A program made the translations under genes and the position numbers. From Branchiostoma floridae (Eukaryota > Chordata > Leptocardii > Amphioxiformes > Branchiostomatidae), in the NCBI RefSeq assembly GCF_000003815.2, contig NC_049983.1:26816629-26880628 (forward strand): a stretch of 64,000 nucleotides of DNA, read 5' to 3'. How positions within the stretch are numbered: the first letter of the stretch is position 1; each line of letters opens with the position of its first letter. Positions 11,684-22,400 of this stretch are shown here, piece after piece. The notes beneath the pieces are model-generated. The model saw only the letters and a program-made list of their open reading frames with translations, searched no databases and was not told the DNA's origin.

Positions 11684-11880
11684 GGTGGGTACCGGTACAG
11701 AAAATTCAGGTCCAGGTCCGGTTCAGGACATGTGAATTCTTTATCATATAATCTGTTTATTTTCTAACTGGTTCAACATCCGGTCCACCAAATTTTTTGG
11801 GTCCGTTTTTTCCAGACCGGTCCAAAAAGAAAAACCAGTTTTGTACCCGATTCCGGTACATCAACCAGTACCCACCCCTA
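11684..11880. mobile_element. MITE with terminal inverted repeats (GGGGTGGGTACCGGTAC)
   Basis: The ends ggggtgggtaccggtac and its near complement gtacccacccc face each other and are flanked by TA on both sides. The body has no coding capacity. A degenerate copy in the opposite orientation lies at 41168-41400. A TA target site and short TIRs suggest a Tc1/mariner-derived MITE, but the superfamily is an inference. Confidence 0.65.
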
Positions 11881-11884
11881 CTTG

Positions 11885-12423
11885 CGACCATCACACTAGC
11901 TTTAGGACCATTGCACTTATTTTTCATCTCGCTTACTTTCCTCGTAATTAGATTAAATTCCTTACTTTCCTTCTAATTATACATGGTCTAAAAGAAAGAA
12001 GTCCCTCAAGGGTAAAAAAAAGAGTTCCCTAAGTGTTAGAATGTATCCTTTTGCCTAACATCTTTAAAACCCTGAACCATCGATAGTCCAAGCACACTAT
12101 TCCTACCCCAATTGATTGCTAAATGCTACCATGCTGTTTCATCATTGATACTAAAATAAAATCCTGGCTAGAAGACTGCAGTGTACTAGCAAGGAGCTTA
12201 CATATCAGATATAAATGATATATATAAAATATAAATATATTCAATCCTGATTTTAAATTTGACTTCTTTTTGTTATGTTTCCTGTGTTATGTCACGTTAA
12301 GGCTAAACTTTTGGTTTCACTCGTTTGGCAGTATTATTTTATGTTATCTAAGTTAAATCTGACTAAAGTTTGTACAATCTTTATGCTTATGTTACCTAAG
12401 TAATTTGGTCTCATAGAACGTTA
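11885..12423. other. AT-rich intergenic DNA
   Basis: No coding region, RNA gene or clear repeat structure is visible. A tgctaaataaaatcctggct segment near 12150 starts the family of tandem units described at 12590-13420. Confidence 0.4.
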
Positions 12424-12439
12424 TGTATGATTATGTTAT

Positions 12440-12575
12440 TGAAGTTGATTTGGTTCTGTTGAACTTGATGTATAATTTATGTTCGGGGTTCTCCCCCCAG
12501 GGGGCTTTGAAAAACGCCATCAGGCGATATGCTTTACCCTGGTTAAATAAAGAATAAACAAACAAACAAACAATA
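12440..12575 (+). repeat. Retroelement 3' tail with hairpin, AATAAA and AAAC repeats
   Basis: The pattern ttgaaaaacgccatcaggcg, then ggttaaataaagaataaac and (aaac)n, recurs with changes at 27320-27400 (minus strand), 38510-38585 and 41930-42000. A GCC...GGC hairpin, a poly(A)-like signal and a short tandem tail fit the 3' end of a non-LTR retroelement or SINE. Confidence 0.5.
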
Positions 12576-12589
12576 TAAAAGCTCCTTGG

Positions 12590-13420
12590 TACTAGTAATA
12601 CGGAGGTGCTAATTAGACAATGTTTAAGGATGTCCCATGGACTGTATAACCCGCACAGCGCCACCCTAAGACTGAGTGGAGGGTGTCAGAGTTAAACACC
12701 ATTCAGCCGCAAGGCTGCGAACCGTTTGACATGTTAAGTTTTCCAAATAAACCATTTTCAATGTAAAGTGGCTCTTAGAATGCCAACTTTTTACTTAAGT
12801 TTACACCTTCAAAATCTAGTCATTGATGGGCCCATGCATGCCTTTATTGGTCACTTTAGCTACCTTGCCATTACCACCATGCTAAAATAAAATCCTATAA
12901 AGACTGCAGTGTACTAGTAATACAGAGGTGCTAATTAGACAATGTTGAGGGATGTACCATGGACTGTATAATGCACACAGCGACACCCAATGACTGACTG
13001 GAGTGTGTCAGAGCTATATACCGTTTTCAATGTAAAATGGCCCTTAGAATGCCAACTTTTTACCTTCTCACCTCACCTCACCGGTCCCATAGCCTCACCG
13101 GCCGTAGGGGCAGCAATCCTATCAAGAACATACACTTACCTTACACTTTCAAAATTTTGCCATGGATATATAGGCTAAGACAACCCTTAAAAACCCTTCC
13201 CCCAATTGGTCACTTTGCTACCTTGCCATTTCTACCATAGTAAAATAAAACCCTGACGAGAGGACTGCATCTGCTTTGGCGTAACACACCAGCTAACATG
13301 ACTGCAGCATAATGCAGAGGTGCTAATTAGATAATATGGAAGGATGTACACATTCAAAATGTAACCCACACAGTGACACCCTAAGATGACTGGAGTGTGT
13401 CAGAGCTAAATGCCAGGCTG
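12590..13420 (+). repeat. Three tandem copies of a roughly 320-bp unit
   Basis: The block agaggtgctaattagacaat, followed by a ggatgt.c.atggactgtataa... segment and ctggagtgtgtcagagct, occurs starting near 12600, 12920 and 13315. Each is preceded by a taaaataaaa.cct...gactgca segment. The copies have diverged and contain no open frame worth reporting. Confidence 0.7.
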
Positions 13421-13642
13421 ATGCATCAAGATTTAGGGCCGATGCAGAATGCCAGGAATTCCATCATCAAAATATGGATCAGCTGTCAGAATATCAATAA
13501 TATCGTAGGGGACTCATTTTCCTGAGTGTGTTTGGCTGAAATTTGATACTGAGCCATATCATATGGCTCATGAACAGTTTGATCAGGTTGATACATCACC
13601 GGATATTCTTTGCAGAAAACCTAGAGTTTTATTCAACCTACA

Positions 13643-13671
13643 TTTCAGTGACCGTCTGTCACCTTCCTCAG
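13643..13671 (-). ncRNA. Hammerhead-ribozyme-like motif (PLE type)
   Basis: On the minus strand: CTGAGGA, AG, GTGAC, loop AGACG, GTCAC, T, GAAA. Stem II is a perfect 5-bp pair and the core fits CUGANGA...GAAA. This is the best-formed stem of the set in this window. The surrounding sequence is otherwise non-coding. Confidence 0.5.
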
Positions 13672-13679
13672 GGCAATTC

Positions 13680-14640
13680 TGACTAGCTCACATTGTAGTG
13701 CAGCGTAGGTGTTGCTGCATGTGTTTGTGACCGCATCTGTAAGCAGCGACACCTATAGCTGCAGTGCAATGTGATCCTGTCAGAGTTGTGACAACCCCCA
13801 TCCCACTAAAGGTAAAGTAGTCCAGTATCAGCTTATTTTATAACCACCATGTCTATATAGGCAGGGTATTGGAAGTTGGAGCTCAATCCTCTCTTCCAAC
13901 TGCCTTTTACCTCCAAAATCAAAGTCTAAGGTACCCATCTTTACACCTAGGTGGAGTGAGGAAAGTTGTGTTAAGTGTCTTTTTACCAAGAAACAACATT
14001 TGGTGGCATGTCAGGGGTCCCAGTATCTCTTGGTTCTGAGCCAAACACCCAAACGGCTTACCCAACATGACACCACCCACTATGTAAACCTAACAGCATC
14101 ACTTCCCATTCCGTCCGTTCCCCCGATAATTGCCGCCTCAGCGCTAATCCCTCCTGTACTACGGAGCCGCGGGGGGTGCCGCGAGCCATTTTCCACCCAG
14201 TGAGCCGCTCCGCCACAATCATCCCTCCCCGGAACACCCCAAGGTCACACCGTACGTTCGACCTTCAGACGCCGGGTGAGATGTACTTCTGCGGCTCGAC
14301 ATGACGGGCAAGCCGATCCCGAAGGAGGATGGGCTCGAAACTTCTTCTTTTTTTTTTTGCAATCAGAAAATTACATGTAACAAGCATAACAGTACTGTGT
14401 GGACATGTAACAAGCATAACAGTCCTGTGTGGGCCTGTGATAACAGTAACATTATCATCTTTACCACTGGATAACAGTACTGTACCTCTGATATCATAAA
14501 CTATACAGCCGGTATAACTGCCCTTCGGAATAACACACCAGCTTCGCAGGCACATAGCTGGGCAGCAGCTGGTTATATCACACTGAACAACCTGTCACAT
14601 CTAATATGTACGTCTATCTGCATTGCGTTCCTTCAATAAA
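13680..14640. other. Intergenic DNA with a small tandem duplication and an interspersed repeat
   Basis: No gene is supported. At 14371-14445 a 30-bp unit (tgtaacaagcataacagt.c) is repeated about 2.5 times. At 14500-14550 there is a minus-strand copy of the ctggtgtgttatgcc-type repeat also seen at 23863, 25165, 38090 and 61010. Confidence 0.45.
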
Positions 14641-14654
14641 GCTATCCAGCGAAG

Positions 14655-14864
14655 ATGCCCCTACTGTGCTTGGTGATAACAAATTTCACTCTGCTCCTTT
14701 CCGTTTTGCACATTGTACACTGTACACTGACTGACGGAGGCGATATAGGATTTCCAGCCCTGCCTTGTACATTTGACCTTCAACCGTCAGATACAATGAA
14801 CTTGGAGGCTTTACATGATGAGCAGGACGCTCCCGAAGGAAAGCAACATGAACTTGAATTATGA
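14655..14864 (+). CDS. Possible small secreted peptide or first exon
   Basis: A 69-residue open frame begins MPLLCLVITNFTLLLSVLHI and has a convincing signal-peptide-like hydrophobic start followed by a polar, acidic stretch. It follows an AATAAA and sits between repeats. No family is recognisable, there is no paralogue in view and no splice evidence supports it. It may be chance; reported only because of the signal-like N terminus. Confidence 0.2.
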   Translation: MPLLCLVITNFTLLLSVLHIVHCTLTDGGDIGFPALPCTFDLQPSDTMNLEALHDEQDAPEGKQHELEL

Positions 14865-16429
14865 ATGACATTGGCAAGTTCATTGATTCCACCCGCCGCG
14901 GGAGAAACCAGGAACCCTGCTGTTGTCTCTGTGTTCCATCTGAACAAATTTGTCAGACTGAGTGTGAAGTTCAACACTGGTGGGCCAGTGTGATGTAATT
15001 CCATGGATGGCATCAGCATGTACACATTGATGTTACCCAGAAAAACAAGCAGCAACTTCTCTTGCCTCTTATTATTCTGATCTTGATAAAATAATTTACA
15101 TATAAAGTTACTTATCATTATGAAAAGTCTACTGAGAGAGGGCAATACAGTAAAAGTTTTGGTAAAAACAAATTCCTATTTCATGACACCTTAAGTGGGA
15201 AGTTACACAATCTATTGTCTTTTCAATTAAGGTTCTCTTTGTTATTTTGTAGTTAGGTCTAACACTAATACGGGTGCTTTTTTCCCAAATTTACATTTCA
15301 CTTTAATTTGCCATTACACATGTGTGTAAATTGCAGAATGTATTTTGAAAACCTGATGAAAAAGAAAGAAAAATTGTGCAACTTGTTAGTCTGATTTTTT
15401 AGCATTTCAAATGCTTGAAAACCATATTCTTTAGAGATAGGCAAGTTTTTCAGCAAGCTTAACATAATAACATATCATTTTCCCCATGAGGAGAATGAAT
15501 GACAACAAAACGTTCTCCAATCCATTGAACATCCATCAAGCTTTAGATGCAAAATTCCATGAACTTTTAAAATGCCAGATTCCATTAAAACTGAGGATGT
15601 GAAATTGGCTGAACTTTGTGAAAGCCAGGAGGTGGTGAGGAGATTAGGGTAATTACATCACTGAAGTAGAGCGGCGTGGGGCGGCGCAGTAATCAGCCAT
15701 TACCCGCCATTACGGACACATTACTGCCATTAAACGCGCGTTGACCCAGTTAGCGTTACGGGTCGCTCGGTCCGCTCAGAGCGAAAGTGTGAGCCGGACT
15801 TAGCGGGGAGGATTTACTCGGGCCCATCATGAGAATCTCAGCGGGCCAATTTAGACAAACAAACCGTTTGGGGTTATGTCTTTCTGTGGAATCATTGTGG
15901 CCTGGATTTAACTAGACTGGTAAGCACACCTATTATAGATGCCAGAGGGCAGAGACACTGGGCAGGTATAATGGGTAAATGGGTATCAGGCTGGGACATA
16001 TAACAGGGTGGATTTACCTCTATGTTGTACTAGTGCTATAGCAACCAATGGGCTGGTCTAAAACAACAAACTGGTGCTAGAAATCTCGAAACCGGTCGAA
16101 TACCATCGTCTCTGAGCTGTCATTTTCCCAAGCTACGAATGATGGTGCTAGAAATGTAAATATTCTACAATGGTTGTATCTACATGTAGTATTGTTGTTA
16201 GATAGTGATGCATGTGTTTCTAGGTATTAAATACATCACGTATGTAAGTGTCACTGTTAGCAATTGACAGGACGTACCGCTGAAAACTTGTACAATAGTG
16301 TAGTTTGTAATCATTAGTTAAACATGTTGTCACGAAATAAGAATTTGAAACAATAACAATCTAGTTGTGGATGTGAGAAGGGAACTCAGCAAACCAGTAC
16401 TACCCCCTGAAGAAATACTGCAGACTTAC
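14865..16429. other. Non-coding DNA 3' of the last recognised REXO4 exon
   Basis: No coding exon was recognised. Around 15640-15800 there is a GC-richer island with several ATTA/TAAT cores (gccattac three times), possibly regulatory, but unsupported beyond composition. The expected final REXO4 exon was looked for here and not found. Confidence 0.35.
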
Positions 16430-19400
16430 CGAGCAGTGCTCCCCCTTCTGGATCTGAAGATGGAGGACTCCAGCCGCAAGCTTCTTTAAGGAAGGCGTGT
16501 TGTTACCCTGGGGAGAAGAACACGGTTTCTTGAGATGGTGTTCTTACTTTAAACTTAAAGACAACACACCAAAGGCTTCTTCTGCTACCCTCACTTACTT
16601 AGAAGAAGGAAACAGATGACGGTTTCATTTATTGAAATGATTATTGTAAAAATTGACATCTGAACATGTACACAATCATTGATATTCCTAATGTAACATA
16701 GAACATAGAAGTAAAGTAATACCCAAAGGAAAAAATGTACATTAATTTTTGTACAAGTGCCACTGCCATATAAGACAAGTGAATTTCAGAATCTATAAAT
16801 ATGAAGAATAGAGGCTTTCAATATTAAAAGATAAATTTCAAATGACAAATGACAAATTACAAAGTCTACAAGTTTGACCAAGAACCAACTAACTACATAG
16901 CTCTGGACTCCAGTCCCACTGTGGTATTGATTTGCAGTAAAGACTAAGTCCCAAGTCTGAGCTGACCGTGCTAAGTAACCGTGCCAACACCAGTCTTCTG
17001 TAGTACAATGTATATGTACAGGGTTGGATAAGTTTGATAAAATTCAGTACTGTTCTACAGGCAAGTTCATAAAAAATTACTTAATACCCAAAATTTGAAT
17101 AACATTTTTCTATGTATTTTCACTTCCAGCAATATGTTATCATAATTCTTAGCTAATCTTAGAACTTTTATCATAATTCATATTGACTCTATTCTTCTGT
17201 GTTGACCAATCCTTGATGCCATGACCGTGAAAAGAAACAAGTTTATCAAAATCTCACTCATGGAAAAATCTTGTGGGGTAGGACACGTGCTTGCCTGACC
17301 AGCACTTTCACTTGCCCTGGACAATCAGCCTAGTGGACTTGTCCAACCCTGATGTAACATGACCAGTACCAACAGCTTCAGCCCTCCCCAGGGCTTTATA
17401 CATCGATCGGCACACAGCGGAAAGGACAGACGACACAACAGGCGCTTAGCCTCCAACCTTCCGTGGCATTCCCTGGGGACCCTCGTTACATAATTAGGTG
17501 TGCCATCGTAGCCTGGTATCCAGCCGTAATATAGCTCCCGAGTCTCTTCTGTCCTCTCCGCAATTGGAGAGGACAGAAGAGACTTGGGAGCTATATTACG
17601 GCTGGATACCAGGCTAGTGCCATCGTACCGAATTGAGTTCTCTGGTTCAGCTTGAGTATGGACGTTACAAATTTCCAGTTCATTTTGTTCTTTTTTTTTT
17701 AATGGATTAGGTGTGCCATCATACAAAGTTATCATTTAGTTCTCTGGTTCAGCAACTATGGATGTTTCAAATGTCCGGAGTTCATTTTTTTTTAATGGAT
17801 TACGTGTGCCATCATACAAAGTTATCATTAGTTGTCTGGTTCAGCAACTATGGATGTTTCAAATGTCCGGAGTTCATTTTTTTTTAATGGATTACGTGTG
17901 CCATCATACAAAGTTATCATTAGTTGTCTGGTTCAGCAACTATGAATGTTCACAATGTTTAGTTCATTTTCTTGTTTTTTTTAATGGATTAGGTGACTGT
18001 GCCATCATACAATAAATTATCACTAGTTCTCTAGTTCAGCAACTATGGACGTTTCAAATGTCCAGTTCATTTTTTTTTTAATGGATTAGGTGTGCCATCG
18101 TACAAAGCTATCATTAGTTCTCTGGTTCAGCAACTATGGATGTTTCCAATGTCTAGTTCATTTCCTTGTTTTTTGGACATTGCAACGTAGGTATTAAGAA
18201 CATCACCAGGACCCAGGGGGAAATCTTGAATGTGGAATGAGCGAAATATTAGCGACACAACTGAAGATGGGAGCTCTCAAAGCTATTGGACTAAAGACAT
18301 TTTTTTATATGCTAGAGTAGAGGGAAGAAGACCTCAGTTCACTGCACTACCTGAGTTTGAAACTAGGTTACGTCAAACAAAATATCCATGGTTGCGTAGC
18401 ACAACTGGGCAACATATTCCTGTACCATGAACACCCTTCTGATCAAGAAGATGGACAATGTCATCTCTTTCTGGGGAGCAGCCTGCAAAGTCTCAATCAA
18501 TCAATGTGAGAGCAGGACAGAGTTTGTGCAGCAAGAAGGGCATGGCGACAACAGCCTTCTCCAGAAATATTGATTACTGTATTGACAACTGATCAATCAC
18601 ATGCTCGTTATGTCGACCATACAGCAGTGCAAAATGAGCTACCCTGCACTGAGACAGCTCATCAGAGTTAATTAACTCCATGTTAATTAGCTGTACAATG
18701 GCAACAGGAAACCCCCAAGGGAAATACACCAGTAAATTAATTCTGTCTGACCCACAGTTATTAGATGTTGTCATCTTCATAATGAAAACTCCTTTGACAC
18801 CACACAAGAACAATATTTTTGTCACACAAGTATGATTTTAGTGCCTGGGGCTATGAGAGAACAAATTGCTGTAGATTTGACACTGAGGTGGATTTGAAAG
18901 TTTTGTAAAAAAAATTCTCATATTATGTCATATACATGTATGTCACTACTATTGGGTATTGAGTGGACTGCCTACACTCTGACAGTGACAGATTGAGATG
19001 AAGAAAGTCTGTGAATCAGTAACTATACACATAGTCATACTATCACTACAGCTGAGAAACTTTCCAGCTGATAGTATTGACTGATGTAGGATTGGAAGTA
19101 CAGTAAAATAACTATTTTTCCTAATTAATACTTAGTGACTCAGTTCTTATAGGATAAATCTCCTGGCAGGCAATGTTGTTAAGCTACATGCATGTACTAA
19201 GTAGATCTGCACCAATTATACGCCTAAGGCTATGGCAGAAACCGGTTCTGTGTACAGTGAGTCAGCGGAACCTTGGAGGGCTAATACTTCACAAGGACAG
19301 CAAAATGGCGGCTGCACCGACATGTTTGGGGACAAAAATCCATGAAGAGCTGACCTGCAGCATCTGCCTGGCACTGTTCACCAGGCCCAAGGTGCTGCCA

Positions 19401-22400
19401 TGTGGACACACCTTCTGTCAGGACTGTCTGCAGGACCATGCAGGGAGGGGAGGGGCCTTCAAGTGCCCAGTCTGCCGTCACCAGGTCAGGCTGCCACCCC
19501 GGTGGGTCGCCATTTTGCCAGACAATGTCGCGGCGGCGAATTTGTGCGAGAGGCTGCAAAACCAGGCTACACTGTCAGGGGAAACAAGGGGACAACCCCA
19601 GTCTGGAAATAGGTGCAGTTGTCACCCCTCTGAGGTGCTCGAACTATACTGTAAACAGTGTCAGATCCCAATCTGTAAACAGGGTTTAGAAGAGGCTCAT
19701 GACGATCACCGCACAACAACCATCAAAAAAGCTGCACAGGAAAAGAGTTTGCCTGTCCAGGATTTAATCAACGAGGGCAGAAGCATTCTGGAAAGTTACT
19801 GCAGCTTCATCAGAGGATTGAGGAAGGAAGAGAAAACCCTGAATGAACAGAAACAGCAGAGAGACAACAGCATTGTTCAAACCTACAACCAAATGGAGCA
19901 GAAACTCACAAAGAGAAAAGACCGCCTCTTGTCTGAATCACAACAAAGTCACAGAGAAAACATGAAGAAAATACAGACTGAAAGGAACAAAGTGTTGGCA
20001 GGCATCAATGATCTGTCTGCTGCCTGTGATCGAGCAGAGCAAGAACTGCAGCAGGGATGGGTTGAGTTTCTCAGTCAGCAAACTGCTTTGACAGAGGTGG
20101 TAGAAAAGTACAGAGAAAAAGCAGCACCAACTCCTGTACAAACCCAGCCTGCTGTCTTTCAGCCCACAGACACCCCAGTGCCAGTTTTGGGATATGTGAC
20201 GGTCCAGTTTTTTCCATCTGCACCAATCCCAGCAGCACCTGCACCAATCCATAGAGCACCAGCACCAATCCCAGCAGCACCTGCACCAATACCAGTAGCA
20301 CCTACATCTAGTAATACTGCAATAAGGGGCACAGGTCATCACCATGATAACCAAGTGCAAGAGGAGCCTCAGTTTCAGAGCGTGACATTTGGTGAAGTGG
20401 GATCAGCTCCAGATCAGTTTGATTATGCACAAAATGTTACAGTATCAAAGGAAGAGGAGATTTTTGTAGCATGCTCGGAGAACCGGAGAACCCAAGTGTT
20501 CAGCCTGCAGGGAACGTTTGTGAGAGAGTTCCCTACAGCCACGTAAGGTAGACATGAAGATGTGGCCATGGATAGAGAGGGGAATGTGTGAGTGGTGGCC
20601 TGGTAGGGGAGACAGACTTTGCTGAGTTTGCTGTGCAGTACAGGGCAGGGTGATGAGGAAGTTTGACCTACAGAAGGCAGGGTGAGGGAGAGGAGTTACC
20701 GTGGACACCAGGAGGAACCACATCCTCATCACACAGACCTCAGGACACTGACTCAACCTACATGGTGTAGTACACTGGTGTTCAGGCCAGATGGGGCGCT
20801 TGTGAGAACTGTGGGTCAGCAGTAGGGGATGAAACATGTATTGTACATTACTGTGGACGGGGAAGGGAACATTCTTGTGTCAGACTGTGATAATCACTGT
20901 GTCCAGGTGTACAACAGGGATGGACAGTTTTTGTTCCAATTTAGATGTGAGGGAAGTGGTGAAGGTCAGCTGAATAAACCCAGTGGCATCTGTACAGACA
21001 GGGCAGGTAACATCATCGTGGCAGACAGGAGAAACAGCCATGTGGAGATGTTTGACAAAAGGAAAATTCTTCAAACACAAAAAAGTCATACAGATATGGG
21101 GAGGCAATGGGCTGTTGCCATGGCACCACAGGGACAGTTGGTAGTGACTGCTCTAGAGAACCACACAGTCTCCATATTTCATACCTTCTGAACCTGAGTC
21201 AGGTGAGGAACAAACTGTACCAAACTGCAGTCTCACCGCCTGATCTTACATAACTTATAAACTTTGGAGTTTCTTAAATAAAATAGGAGATACTCATATT
21301 GACAAAGCAAGTTTAAGTGATTCCACCCATTAGTTAATGCTGTAGGCCATTCATGATTCTGTTCTGTAAAATATTATATTATATACAGTTGAAATTGTCT
21401 TTAGTGTGTGGAGGACAACTTTTAGAGCCAACATACATGTACATCTATCTTAATTCATATAGAATAAAATATACCCTTATTAGTATTCGTTATATCAAAT
21501 TTTCTTTGGTTGAATTGTACTTGTACATGAAGACTGAAGGTATTACTAATGATTTATTTATTTTTATTTATTAATGATTTAAGATGATTTACTAATGATT
21601 TAAGATATAAGCTGGTATGTGAGTTTCATTTTGACACTTACTACATGGATAGTAGTTGTATTCATTTTTTAAATTGTTTTGAGGAATATTTTCTTTTAAA
21701 ATACTACATGTACTATCAATGTTTGATATTAGCATTTGGTTTTCAACGTATCGTTGTATCAGGTCAATAATGATACGACTGAAATGCGTAATGGAGCGTG
21801 TATAACACAGGTTACAGGTTTTTTTTTGTTTCAAGGCTTTCATCATGGGGAGTTAAAGATTAAAGATTCAAGGGAAATTTCAACATCTTTGTTCAGTGAT
21901 TTTTATTTTCAATGTTTAAATATTGTTGTGAGCAATAATCAAAGTGTATTGTGTTTCCTTACCAGTGTGTTTGTGTGTGTGTGTGCATTGTTGCAAGGGT
22001 AGTATGGATGGTATGAATATACATTGTAGAACACAACACCACGTATGACGTATCACATGAGGTACCAGCCCAAGACAAATTTTCAATGCAAAATGGTGAA
22101 AGAAGGTTGAATGTGTAACTGTTGCTGTTCTTGTGTGTATTATTTTTGTTGTGTGTGTTGTTGTTGTTGTTTTGTGTGCTAGGAGGGAAGTGTTGGTCCT
22201 TACCGGTTTGAAGAACTAGTACAATGTACATACTGTTCTTGTGTGTGTTGTTTTTGCTGTGTGTGTTGTTTTTGCTGTGTGTGCTGTTTTTGCTGTGTGT
22301 GTTGTTTTTGCTGTTTGTGTTGTTTTTGCTGTTTGTGTTGTTTTTGCTGTGTGTGTTGTTTTTGCTGTGTGTGTTGTTTTTGCTGTGTGTGTTGTTTTTG

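Noticed and set aside
14265-14555. 96-codon minus-strand frame
   Set aside because: It spans a 30-bp tandem duplication and an interspersed repeat, with no recognisable domain.
15640-15820. Homeodomain-site cluster (several ATTA cores) as an enhancer
   Set aside because: Composition alone is weak evidence and no conservation can be shown, so it is mentioned only within the non-coding entry.
19938-20360. Cys/Trp-rich minus-strand frame
   Set aside because: It is opposite the coiled coil and API-A linker of the TRIM gene and arises from its repeats.
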